In this document: piece after piece, positions 7,834-15,477 of the stretch
Layout: every line of letters begins with the position of its first letter
Position numbering within the stretch: position 1 is the first letter of the stretch
From: JBEOJY01 sp040275305
Lineage (GTDB): Bacteria > Pseudomonadota > Alphaproteobacteria > UBA9219
Length of the DNA: 64,000 nt
Assembly (NCBI GenBank): GCA_040275305.1
Contig: JBEOJY010000033.1
Span: forward strand, 1 to 64,000
Direction: 5' to 3'
Translations under genes and position numbers: made by a program
Notes under the pieces: generated by a model
The model's input: the letters and a program-made list of their open reading frames with translations, nothing else
Told to the model about the DNA's origin: nothing
Database searches by the model: none

Positions 7834-8793
7834 ATGCCGGATGAATTGTCATTGCTGCGGATTTGCGCTGACGAAGTTCTGAAGAAAGTAGAACAATGGC
7901 AGGGGTGGTTGCGAATGGAGCGCCGCGCTTCTTCGGCGACTGTAGAGGCTTATGGGTTCGATCTTGACAGTTTTCTTGGGTTTTTGTCTGGGCATCTCGG
8001 CCAGCGCATCACGCTGGATAGTTTGGCTAATCTTTCCTTGACGGATTTGAGGGCGTGGCTGGCTTTCGAGGCAAAGCAGGGCAAGCAGGCCGCTTCGCGC
8101 GCAAGACTTGTCGCCGGGGTGAGAAATTTTTTCAGGTGGCTTGATCGTTCAGGGGTCTTACACAACAGCGCCATTGGTCTTTTGAGAAATCCTAAGCTTG
8201 CGAGGCGGTTGCCGCGACCGATGGGCAAGAGCGATATCAAAGATATGCTGCAAGCCGCACACCAGAACGCGCCCGTGGACGAAGTTTGGGTTGGGTTACG
8301 CGATGAAGCTTTGTTCACACTTCTTTACGGCGCTGGGTTGCGTTTGGGCGAGGCGCTTTCGCTAACTCATGGCGATCTTTCGGCGGGCGATCAAATTTGC
8401 GTTGTGGGCAAGGGTGGGAAGCAACGTCTTGTGCCCTTATTGCCTATCGTTCGTTGTATGATCGGCCGCTATGTCAAGGCATGCCCGTATCAACAGCATC
8501 ATGCTAAGTGGCCTGTTTTTTTGGGGGTTCGCGGCGGACGTTTGAATCCGGCCGTGGCTGAGCGTTGTTTAAGGACTTTGCGACAGACTTTGCATTTACC
8601 TGATAATGTAACGCCTCATTCCCTGCGGCATAGCTTTGCGACGCATCTGCTTACGTCTGGCGCGGATCTACGCAGTTTGCAGGAATTATTGGGGCATTGC
8701 TCGCTTTCCACTACGCAGCTTTATACGCAGGTGGACCCGCAGCATTTGGCAAAGGCCTATACGAACTTTCACCCCCGCGCGGGTCATAAATGA
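7834..8793 (+). CDS. xerC: Site-specific tyrosine recombinase XerC
   Basis: XerC works with XerD at dif to resolve chromosome dimers. The 319-residue protein from ATG 7834 (GAAGGGGG just upstream; a GTG at 7810 is less likely) has an N-terminal SAM-like core-binding domain and all catalytic residues: R170 in GAGLRLGEA, K193 in VVGKGGKQR, H262 and R265 in TPHSLRHSF, H288 in LLGHCSLS, and the nucleophile Y297 in TTQLYTQV. The helical signature QELLGHCSLSTTQLYTQVDPQHL is XerC-like. It is a chromosomal housekeeping recombinase, not an element integrase. Alphaproteobacteria often keep xerC near priA, as here. Confidence 0.92.
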   Translation: MPDELSLLRICADEVLKKVEQWQGWLRMERRASSATVEAYGFDLDSFLGFLSGHLGQRITLDSLANLSLTDLRAWLAFEAKQGKQAASRARLVAGVRNFFRWLDRSGVLHNSAIGLLRNPKLARRLPRPMGKSDIKDMLQAAHQNAPVDEVWVGLRDEALFTLLYGAGLRLGEALSLTHGDLSAGDQICVVGKGGKQRLVPLLPIVRCMIGRYVKACPYQQHHAKWPVFLGVRGGRLNPAVAERCLRTLRQTLHLPDNVTPHSLRHSFATHLLTSGADLRSLQELLGHCSLSTTQLYTQVDPQHLAKAYTNFHPRAGHK

Positions 8794-8835
8794 TAGGGAA
8801 AATGCGCTGCGGAAATGTGGGGCATATGACAAATC

Positions 8836-8870
8836 ATAGCGGGTAATCGGATGCGTCAATTACCCGCTAT
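8836..8870. terminator. 12-bp perfect hairpin between convergent xerC and pagL
   Basis: ATAGCGGGTAAT (8836-8847) and ATTACCCGCTAT (8859-8870) are perfect inverted repeats around an 11-base loop. The hairpin sits between two genes that end toward each other, which suggests a bidirectional terminator, although no strong T-run follows on either strand. Confidence 0.6.
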
Positions 8871-8892
8871 CAACCCGAACAGGTTTTTGGCG

Positions 8893-9438
8893 TTATCTTC
8901 CGATCGGAACGTGGAAGTAGACGCCTGCGATTTCCGCGCCAGGGTTGCGGCGGGTTAGTCCTGCGTTGGAAATGTGGCTAACCTGAGCCGTTACACGCAT
9001 TTCATTTTTAAATCTCCAACCCAGTTCGATTTGTGAGCGGAATTCTACAAATGAGCCGAGAGGCGCCATGTTTCCCCGATAAAAAAGGCCTACGCCTTCA
9101 CTCCATGTCACAATAATGTGTCGGCCGATATATCCATCAAATGCAAGGCCGCCAAGCCCATATAGGGCTCCCAGCGATGTGACTTCTCCTGCGACAAAGG
9201 GGTGTAGCTGGACATAGCGATCCCAACCTGAAAACCATGTTGACATTTTAGGAAGCAACGATACGCCCCAGCGGTATTCCGCGCGGAAATCTGCTGATTG
9301 CTTGTGTGATTCTGACTTATTGAAATTCATGTAACCGAGACCGAAGGATAACAGGTTCGGTTGCGCATTAGACGCGGCTTGCGCTGGCGTGGCGCTGGCG
9401 ATGAGTAGGGCAGCGACGATAGATAGCATAACGCGCAT
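8893..9438 (-). CDS. pagL: PagL-like lipid A 3-O-deacylase (acyloxyacyl hydrolase)
   Basis: PagL is an outer-membrane beta-barrel that removes the 3-O acyl chain of lipid A. The 181-residue precursor has a clear signal peptide (MRVMLSIVAALLIASATPAQA) and alternating amphipathic strands. The family signature near the C-terminus, SHISNAGLTRRNPGAE, carries the catalytic His/Ser dyad in the expected H-x-S-N-A-G-L context. An AGGAG lies eight bases before the ATG. It is a single minus-strand gene. PagL homologues have low overall identity, so the call rests on this motif plus size and signal peptide. Confidence 0.82.
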   Translation of the reverse strand: MRVMLSIVAALLIASATPAQAASNAQPNLLSFGLGYMNFNKSESHKQSADFRAEYRWGVSLLPKMSTWFSGWDRYVQLHPFVAGEVTSLGALYGLGGLAFDGYIGRHIIVTWSEGVGLFYRGNMAPLGSFVEFRSQIELGWRFKNEMRVTAQVSHISNAGLTRRNPGAEIAGVYFHVPIGR

Positions 9439-9515
9439 CGATTGGATCTCCTGATTAACGTGTTGGGGGAATGTGCTCTGTTGCCTAGCTGTAGTTTGGT
9501 TGAAACGGTAGACTG

Positions 9516-10820
9516 CTATGTTTTGCGAACAGTGACAAGGAACTTGTCGACTTCACTTTGCAATTGGCGCGCTTCCGCACTTAGGCTTTTGGCCAGATCG
9601 AGGACTTGACCTGATGTGGTTTTGGTTTCTCCTGCCGCTTTGACAACAGTGCTTACATTGCGCGAAACATCGTGCGTCGCGTTGGCGACTTCCTGCACGT
9701 TTCTGGCAATTTCCTGCGTTGCCGCGCGTTGTTCTGTTATGGAGGAGGATATGCCGGTGGCCACCGCATCGGATTCTGAAATTGTATGGACAACATCCTT
9801 CAGCGCTTTGGCAACTCGCTCACTTACGTTGCGCATAGCGTTAATTTGTTCGGTAATCTCCTCGGTCGCTCGCGCTGCTTGATTGGCCAGACTTTTTACT
9901 TCTCCAGCCACAACAGCAAATCCTTTGCCAGCTTCGCCTGCGCGCGCGGCCTCTATGGTTGCGTTTAGCGCGAGAAGATTGGTTTGCTCCGATATTTCTC
10001 CAATCATTGCAACAATGCTGCCAATTTTTTCTGTGGCTGTTACAAGTTCTTGCACTTCCTGATCTGTGCCGCTTGCGCACTGCACCGCATTTTTTGAGAT
10101 TGACGTCGATTGCGTTACTTGACGGTCGATTTCGCTAATTGAAGCCGATAATTCTTCAGCCGCTGTCGCAACGGTTTGGGCGTTTGCTAACATTTCTGTG
10201 GCGGCCGCTGCCGCTGCGTTTGATTGCGATTCCGTTGTGAGCGCATTGCCTGACATGGATTCTGCCGAACCTTGCACTTGATGCGCAACCATGGCAACGC
10301 TTTCTACTACTTTTTTTACCGATTTTTCGAACATATTGGCGTGTGAATGGAAAAGCATAATCCTTTCCTCAGTCGCCTGCGTAATGCCGTTGATTGCCGT
10401 CGCGCTTTTTCGTAACGCGCCAGTGAATCCGGTTTCTAAAATTTTTCTGTAATATTTCCCTTGGCTTACAGTTCCCATGGAATGGCTGATTTCGCGTGTT
10501 AGTCCATCTATCATGTCAACGAAATGGTTTATTTGGGTCGCAAGTTTGTACAGATTCCCTGATTCATTGATCGAAACAATTCGCGCTTCGTAGTCGCCTT
10601 GCTCCAACCTGTGTATGCAGTTTTCCATTTTATTAATTGATTGGCTAGCTTTCCGGCAGAATAGCATTGCGCCCAACGCAACCGTTAACGCGGATGCAAG
10701 CATAGTCAGGGATAACCACGCTGGTTCCTGTAGCGCAACCGAAATTAAGGCTCCAAACAGCAAGAGCGCCGACACTTTCTGGAGCGCTTCTCCTTTAGAT
10801 AGTGAAGACATATTCATCAT
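9516..10820 (-). CDS. Methyl-accepting chemotaxis protein without periplasmic sensor domain
   Basis: A 434-residue chemoreceptor: two hydrophobic helices at about 16-30 and 35-54 joined by a very short loop, a HAMP-like region (SINKMENCIHRLEQGDYEARI), and a cytoplasmic signalling hairpin whose tip EISEQTNLLALNATIEAARAGEAGKGFAVVAGEVKSLANQ (residues 275-314, written in part) binds CheA/CheW. There is essentially no periplasmic ligand domain, and no C-terminal CheR-binding pentapeptide. Its 5' end overlaps the 3' end of the upstream PAS gene by 26 bases, which indicates translational coupling. Together they look like an Aer-type redox/oxygen receptor split into two proteins, an inference from organisation. 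Confidence 0.9.
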   Translation of the reverse strand: MMNMSSLSKGEALQKVSALLLFGALISVALQEPAWLSLTMLASALTVALGAMLFCRKASQSINKMENCIHRLEQGDYEARIVSINESGNLYKLATQINHFVDMIDGLTREISHSMGTVSQGKYYRKILETGFTGALRKSATAINGITQATEERIMLFHSHANMFEKSVKKVVESVAMVAHQVQGSAESMSGNALTTESQSNAAAAAATEMLANAQTVATAAEELSASISEIDRQVTQSTSISKNAVQCASGTDQEVQELVTATEKIGSIVAMIGEISEQTNLLALNATIEAARAGEAGKGFAVVAGEVKSLANQAARATEEITEQINAMRNVSERVAKALKDVVHTISESDAVATGISSSITEQRAATQEIARNVQEVANATHDVSRNVSTVVKAAGETKTTSGQVLDLAKSLSAEARQLQSEVDKFLVTVRKT

Positions 10821-11376
10821 AGCTACAACCTTCTTGCTTTAACTTGTTGCGCAAAGCGGCCAACGACGCATTCGCAGCTTCCTTTGGGTTCGAGCACTTG
10901 CGTTCTATATCGAGCAATGTGGCGTAGAGGGGGGATATTTTTTCAATTTGCTTTGTCGTGGGTTTGCGGCGGCTCGAATGATAGCTGATCACAGTGCCCG
11001 ACGAATCCATGGAGGGCGTTACATGGGCGAAGACCCAATAGTAATTACCATTTTTTGCCATATTTTTTACGTAGGCAAAGATTTCGCGTTTATCCGTGAG
11101 GGTATCCCATAGGAGCTTGAATATACCCCGTGGCATATCGGGGTGCCGCACTAGGCAATGGGGGCTTCCTATGGCTTCCTTTTCGCTTAGCTGCGCGATT
11201 CTTAAGAACACATCATTGGCATAGGTAATGTGCCCTTTTAGATCGGTTTTGCTAACGATAATTTCGTCGGCGCCCAGTACGTTTTCGTAGGTGGTTGGCT
11301 TGACTGTATCAGCAAATCTTTGTTTGATCATGGGAGGGCAATCCAGTTTGTCGCTTGCTTTTTTTAGCGCTAACAT
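10795..11376 (-). CDS. Aer-like PAS sensor protein
   Basis: A 193-residue cytosolic protein with a single PAS domain at about residues 33-140. The sequence ADEIIVSKTDLKGHITYAND, followed by HCLVRHPDMPRGIFKLLWDTL and the NGNYYWVFAHVTP strand, closely follows the FAD-binding PAS of the aerotaxis receptor Aer (TDLxGxITxAND...VRHPDMP...NGxxYWV). A C-terminal helical segment follows (LYATLLDIERKCSNPKEAA). Aer normally carries PAS, membrane anchor, HAMP and signalling domains in one chain; here the PAS is separate and the MCP is the next, overlapping gene. FAD binding and oxygen/redox sensing are inferred from the family. Confidence 0.85.
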   Translation of the reverse strand: MLALKKASDKLDCPPMIKQRFADTVKPTTYENVLGADEIIVSKTDLKGHITYANDVFLRIAQLSEKEAIGSPHCLVRHPDMPRGIFKLLWDTLTDKREIFAYVKNMAKNGNYYWVFAHVTPSMDSSGTVISYHSSRRKPTTKQIEKISPLYATLLDIERKCSNPKEAANASLAALRNKLKQEGCSYDEYVFTI

Positions 11377-11520
11377 GATTCGTGGTTGTATATAGTTTTT
11401 TTGTGCGGGAGCAGCGGAATTCTAATTTGACGTGTTGCTTTTGCAGTGCATGCCTCATCTTCTGTCGTAGGATTTCGGCTTGGCTGTGGCGTTGGCCTGA
11501 GTTATAAGGCTTCTTCTGTT

Positions 11521-11607
11521 GCGGGCGTGGCGGAACTGGTAGACGCAACGGACTTAAAATCCGTCGGGCGCAAGCCCATGCCGGTTCAATTCCGGCCGCC
11601 CGCACCA
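11521..11607 (+). tRNA. tRNA-Leu(UAA)
   Basis: An 87-base class II tRNA. The acceptor stem GCGGGCG pairs with CGCCCGC; the anticodon stem ACGGA/TCCGT encloses the loop CTTAAAA with anticodon TAA; a long variable arm follows (CGGGCGCAAGCCCATG region); the T arm is CCGGTTCAATTCCGG. The 3' CCA is encoded at 11605-11607. Confidence 0.97.
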
Positions 11608-11636
11608 GTCATTTCTGAAGAAACTTAGCCATGCCG

Positions 11637-11651
11637 TTAACCATTCCTTAA
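11637..11651. promoter_or_regulatory. CtrA-type box (TTAA-N7-TTAA) upstream of rcdA
   Basis: TTAACCATTCCTTAA matches the full CtrA recognition sequence of Caulobacter and relatives (TTAA-N7-TTAA) exactly. It lies 81 bases upstream of the rcdA start codon. A match of this kind is expected about once per 65 kb by chance, so the location upstream of a CtrA-pathway gene is what makes it convincing. Confidence 0.65.
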
Positions 11652-11731
11652 TTCTTAATACACTCCTTTTTAAGACTGACGTTGTATCTGGAAGGGTGTT
11701 TGATGGGCAGTCCATTTAAGGAGACAAGTCT

Positions 11732-12202
11732 ATGACAAAAGCGTCCACGTTGCTTGATCGCACTTTTGACGAAGGGGTTGCCCTTACGCTAGAGGCGAGG
11801 AATTACATTGCCTATCATGAGCAGGCTGACCGTCGGGAGTTTGATCTCTCGCGCTGTTTGCAGGTGGGCTATCAGCATACGCGAGTTTCGGCCCGTCTTA
11901 TTCAAGTGATGACGTGGCTTTTGGCGATGAAGGCATTGCTGGCGGGCGAGATATCTCCGGAACAGTTTGGCGCTCCTCAGTACGCTTTGACGCCAAGCGA
12001 TGAGTGCGACAGTGAAACAGGGCCGGAGATTGAAGAAATTCCGCCTGGTTTGCGTAGTCTTTTGGAGAGGAGCTATGCTTTATATGCGAGGATTCTGCGT
12101 CTAGACGCGATGGTTCGAGCTAAGCTTGAGGCCGGGGAAGTGCCGAATTTCTCGATGCTGGCTGATGGCCCTGTCATTATTAGCGGCGAAAGCGCTGCTT
12201 AA
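11732..12202 (+). CDS. rcdA: RcdA-type regulator of CtrA degradation (DUF1465)
   Basis: In Caulobacter, RcdA is an adaptor that with CpdR and PopA delivers CtrA and other substrates to the ClpXP protease at the cell-cycle transition. The 156-residue protein has the DUF1465 features: an N-terminal helix (LLDRTFDEGVALTLEARNYIAY), SRCLQVGYQHTRVSARLIQVMTWLLAMKAL (written in part), and a C-terminal helix LLERSYALYARILRLDAMVR, ending in a flexible acidic tail. AAGGAG is nine bases before the ATG. A CtrA-type box lies upstream and a hairpin terminator downstream, so it is a single-gene unit. Assignment is from family pattern; adaptor function in this organism is inferred. Confidence 0.85.
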   Translation: MTKASTLLDRTFDEGVALTLEARNYIAYHEQADRREFDLSRCLQVGYQHTRVSARLIQVMTWLLAMKALLAGEISPEQFGAPQYALTPSDECDSETGPEIEEIPPGLRSLLERSYALYARILRLDAMVRAKLEAGEVPNFSMLADGPVIISGESAA

Positions 12203-12226
12203 CGATTTGATATTGCAGATATTTTT

Positions 12227-12264
12227 ACAGGCGCGCCTTAGCCGGATGCGCCTGTTTCTTTTCT
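12227..12264 (+). terminator. Rho-independent terminator after rcdA
   Basis: ACAGGCGC (12227-12234) pairs with GCGCCTGT (12248-12255) across a 13-base loop, followed by the T-rich run TTTCTTTTCTT. This is a standard intrinsic terminator 25 bases past the rcdA stop. Confidence 0.85.
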
Positions 12265-12330
12265 TCATCCAGAGGAATTCGATGTGCTAAAGAATAAAGA
12301 AACTTACCTTGTCGAAAGATTGTTATAATT

Positions 12331-12807
12331 ATGCCGAATGATGTTCCTTCTCCTGCGCAAGAAAAAAAACTTGCGAGGCTTGCCGCAGTGCAGGCGTTGT
12401 ATCAAATGACGTTGACGCAGAGAACCGCGAAACAGGTTCTTGCTGAGCATCAGGGGGAGCCTCAGGCTTTTTTGCTTGAGAACGCAGAGATTGGGTTGGA
12501 TTCTCGGTCTATGATCGACAAGGCGCTGTTTGAGGAGATTGTCGTCGCGGTCGAGCGTGAGGCTAAGGTTTTGGACGATATGATTTCCGGGGCTGCATCT
12601 TCTCATGTCTCGGCTGAGCGGATGGAGATTCTGTTGCGGACGATTCTTCGCGCAGGGCTTTATGAGCTTCAGCGCGGCGGCGATGTTTCAGTGGGCGTTG
12701 TCATCAACGACTATGTCGATATCGCGCACGCTTATTTTGATGCGAAGGAGCCGGGGCTGGTCAACGCAATTCTGGATCGAGTTGCGAAGACCTTGCGGCA
12801 GACATGA
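12331..12807 (+). CDS. nusB: Transcription antitermination factor NusB
   Basis: NusB binds boxA RNA with NusE (S10) to promote rRNA antitermination. The 158-residue, all-helical protein shows ARLAAVQALYQM at 17-28, the mid-region KALFEEIVVAVEREAKVLDDMI, and the family C-terminal block LLRTILRAGLYELQRGGDVSVGVVINDYVDIAHAYFDAKEPGLVNAILDRVAK (written in part), including the conserved INDYV and NAILD. It is followed 18 bases later by purN on the same strand. In many alphaproteobacteria nusB follows ribH; that is not the case here. Confidence 0.94.
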   Translation: MPNDVPSPAQEKKLARLAAVQALYQMTLTQRTAKQVLAEHQGEPQAFLLENAEIGLDSRSMIDKALFEEIVVAVEREAKVLDDMISGAASSHVSAERMEILLRTILRAGLYELQRGGDVSVGVVINDYVDIAHAYFDAKEPGLVNAILDRVAKTLRQT

Positions 12808-12825
12808 AATCTTGGAGTAAGCGGT

Positions 12826-13485
12826 ATGTTATCGGTTGGCGTTTTGATATCCGGGCGGGGAAGCAATCTGAAGGCGCTGATCGACGCGGCGAAAATTTCT
12901 GGATATCCTGCGAAGATTGTCTGCGTGGTTTCTAATGAGCCTGACGCGCAGGGGCTTGAGCGCGCCAAAGAGGCCGGCATTCCTGCGTTCGTCGTCAATC
13001 ATCGCGATTATAAGGGACAGCCGCGCGAGGTTTTTGAGAAGGCCGTGGATGCCAAGTTGCGCGAGCAAGGCGTTCAGCTTGTTTGCATGGCTGGTTTTAT
13101 GCGTCTTTTGACGCCTTGGTTTGTCAATCAATGGCTGGACCGTTTGATCAATATCCATCCCTCGCTTTTGCCTGCGTTTCCGGGGCTTGATGTGCAGCGC
13201 AAGGCGATTGCGTATGGCGTTAAGTTTTCAGGTTGCACGGTGCATTTCGTTCGCGCAGAGATGGATCATGGGCCGATCATTCTTCAAGCGGCGGTTCCGG
13301 TGCTGCAAGACGACGACGAGCACAGGCTGGCGGCGCGAATCTTGAAAAGCGAGCATGTTATTTATCCTCTCGCCGTGCGTTACATTGCCGAGAATCGGGT
13401 TAATGTGCATGACGAACGCGCATTCGTGACGGGGGTTAAGCCTTCGGAGGATGCGTTGGTTAGTCCTTGCGGCATCACAGTTTAA
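12826..13485 (+). CDS. purN: Phosphoribosylglycinamide formyltransferase PurN
   Basis: PurN transfers a formyl group from 10-formyl-tetrahydrofolate to GAR in purine synthesis. The 219-residue protein has the phosphate loop SGRGSNLKALIDA (residues 9-21), the catalytic N109 and H111 in NIHPSLLPAFPG, and D147 in EMDHGPI, the complete catalytic triad. It is a typical length for the family. The usual partner purM is not adjacent; instead the gene lies between nusB and two EamA transporters, with only 12 bases to the next start. Confidence 0.95.
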   Translation: MLSVGVLISGRGSNLKALIDAAKISGYPAKIVCVVSNEPDAQGLERAKEAGIPAFVVNHRDYKGQPREVFEKAVDAKLREQGVQLVCMAGFMRLLTPWFVNQWLDRLINIHPSLLPAFPGLDVQRKAIAYGVKFSGCTVHFVRAEMDHGPIILQAAVPVLQDDDEHRLAARILKSEHVIYPLAVRYIAENRVNVHDERAFVTGVKPSEDALVSPCGITV

Positions 13486-13497
13486 GATTCGGTCTCC

Positions 13498-14433
13498 ATG
13501 AAATTTTTTTCTAGTCTTTTGCGGCGACGTTCCGCGTTGCGCGGCGCGCAGGTGAGCGCTTTGGCTTATTGTCTGTTGGGATACGCGATATGGGCTTGCG
13601 CGGACGCGATTGCCAAACTGGTAAGTTCCGCAGACGCGCCAAAATATCAGCTTTTGGCTATTGTCGCGTTTGGTGGCATTGTATCGGTTGGGATGGCCAT
13701 CCTTGCGCAAGGTAAAATAAAACTTATGAGGCCGCGCAATCCTGCGGGTCTTATTGCGCTTTCTTTGTTTAGCGTATGCACAGGCGTTGGCATTGTCGTT
13801 GCGCTCTCACACATACCATTTGTCCAATATTACGTGATTGGCTTTATGTCGCCGATGGTCATTGCTCTGCTGGCCGCGATTTTCATGGGCGAGCGACTTG
13901 ATGGGCCAAAAATTTTCGCCATTGTCGTAGGGTTCATAGGAGTTGTAGTTGCGGTGAATCCCTATGAGTTGCTCAAGGGACATGGCAACTTGATCGGTAT
14001 TTTTGCTACGGTTTGCGTTGTCATGAGTTTTTCCGTGCAGATGCTTTTGCTGCGCGTACTTGGCAGGAAAGATTCTCGCGAAAGCTTGGCTTTGTGGCCA
14101 AGGATTTCGTCCTTATTCATCTATCTGGCATTTGGGGTGTTCGCTGGATTTTCTCCTATGGCGTGGCCTGTTGTTCTTCTTGCTTTCGCGTGGGGATTTG
14201 TTGGCGGTTTTGGTTGGCTAGCCATGGCTGAGGCTTCGCAGCGCGCGCCTGCGGCGGTGCTGGCTCCTTGCCAGTATTCTCAGATCCTGTATGGCGCGGC
14301 CTTTGGATATTTTGTGTGGCATGAGACCCTGAGCTGGTATCTTGCGCTAGGCTCGGTGATTATCATGGGGGCTGGGGTTTATATGTTTAGGCATGCCTGT
14401 AAACTCGATGCTATCGCTGGCGCGCAGGCTTGA
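13498..14433 (+). CDS. EamA/DMT-family transporter 1
   Basis: A 311-residue inner-membrane protein with about ten transmembrane helices arranged as two EamA repeats (AYCLLGYAIWACADAIAKL...; EASQRAPAAVLAPCQYSQILYGAAFGYFVWHE, both written in part). The motif APxxYxQIlyxxxxGyxxWxE at the end of the second repeat is characteristic of drug/metabolite transporters of the RhaT/RarD type. Substrate unknown. It is separated by 12 bases from purN and 24 bases from a paralogue, so all three may be co-transcribed. Confidence 0.88.
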   Translation: MKFFSSLLRRRSALRGAQVSALAYCLLGYAIWACADAIAKLVSSADAPKYQLLAIVAFGGIVSVGMAILAQGKIKLMRPRNPAGLIALSLFSVCTGVGIVVALSHIPFVQYYVIGFMSPMVIALLAAIFMGERLDGPKIFAIVVGFIGVVVAVNPYELLKGHGNLIGIFATVCVVMSFSVQMLLLRVLGRKDSRESLALWPRISSLFIYLAFGVFAGFSPMAWPVVLLAFAWGFVGGFGWLAMAEASQRAPAAVLAPCQYSQILYGAAFGYFVWHETLSWYLALGSVIIMGAGVYMFRHACKLDAIAGAQA

Positions 14434-14457
14434 CTCGTTTCCATCAGGAATAACACT

Positions 14458-15408
14458 GTGAATTCTTCTGTTTCTCCCACTTCGCTTCGGGCCGTTGGTT
14501 TCTCGCTGGCTTGTTTCGCTATGTGGTCGTTGTCCGATGCTGTGATGAAGCTTGTTGGCGATGCCAAAATTTCCGCAGTTCAGGTCGTCGCCGCGCAAGC
14601 GTTTTTTTCGCTTGTCTTGATGACTATTATGGTTGGTAGGAAGGGAGATATGCAAGCGGTCAAGTCGGTTTGGCCCCGCTCCCCTCGCCAGCAGACGATG
14701 CGCGTTTTTTTGCGTCTTTCGACATCCTTTTTAAACGCCATTGCTTTGCAGTATTTATCCTTGACGATGTTTTACGTGATCGCGTTTTGCGCGCCGCTCA
14801 CTATCGCCTTACTGGCCTCCGTCGCGCTTAAGGAAAAACTTTCGTGGGCTCAAGTCGCGGCCATTGTCGCGGGATTTGCTGGGGTTATGGTGGCAATCAA
14901 CCCATTCGGCGCGGACTTTGCCGCTGGGAGTCTGGTTGGCGTAGTGGCAATGTTGTGCTCGGTGCTTTGTTTCGCGGCTAATATCGTGTGGTTGCGCGTG
15001 ATGACGCAGAGCGAAACGACGGACAGTCTGGCTTTTTATAGCGCGCTGGTTGGGACAGTTGTGTTTGTGCCTATTGCTTTGCTCCTTGATGGTCCGGTTA
15101 CGCAATGGCCGATACTCTGCCTGTTAGCGTTGATGAGCTTTTTCGCGTTGTGTGGCGACATATTTAATTTTATTGCCTTACGCCATGCGCCTGCCGCGAC
15201 GGTCGAGCAATATCACTATAGCCAGATCGTGCTAGGCGCGATTTTGGGGTATGTGTTCTGGCATGAAGTTCCGAGTTGGAACCTTGTCGTCGGCGCGATC
15301 ATCATTATTGCCAGTGGCGCATACGTCGCATTGGCGGCATTGCGCGAGCATAAGAGGGTTGACGTTGAGGCGGTTGAGGGAGCGGGTCAACAAAGCGAGG
15401 TGGTATAG
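14458..15408 (+). CDS. EamA/DMT-family transporter 2
   Basis: A 316-residue paralogue of the preceding transporter, starting with GTG at 14458. It has about ten hydrophobic helices, the entry motif ACFAMWSLSDAVMKL, and the second-repeat signature APAATVEQYHYSQIVLGAILGYVFWHE (written in part). The two genes clearly arose by tandem duplication, yet are diverged enough that they may have different substrates or form a heteromer. A charged C-terminal tail of about 20 residues is specific to this copy. Confidence 0.88.
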   Translation: MNSSVSPTSLRAVGFSLACFAMWSLSDAVMKLVGDAKISAVQVVAAQAFFSLVLMTIMVGRKGDMQAVKSVWPRSPRQQTMRVFLRLSTSFLNAIALQYLSLTMFYVIAFCAPLTIALLASVALKEKLSWAQVAAIVAGFAGVMVAINPFGADFAAGSLVGVVAMLCSVLCFAANIVWLRVMTQSETTDSLAFYSALVGTVVFVPIALLLDGPVTQWPILCLLALMSFFALCGDIFNFIALRHAPAATVEQYHYSQIVLGAILGYVFWHEVPSWNLVVGAIIIIASGAYVALAALREHKRVDVEAVEGAGQQSEVV

Positions 15409-15477
15409 GGATGAATACGAGGCTTTCTTTTGATGGGTTCTCAGATTTATAAAACTCTCGTTCATTATGAAGGCAAG

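Noticed and set aside
11309..11605. 98-codon minus-strand frame opposite tRNA-Leu
   Set aside because: It covers the tRNA gene on the opposite strand (the MRAAGIEPAWACARRILSPLRL text is a known artefact of tRNA-Leu antisense translation).
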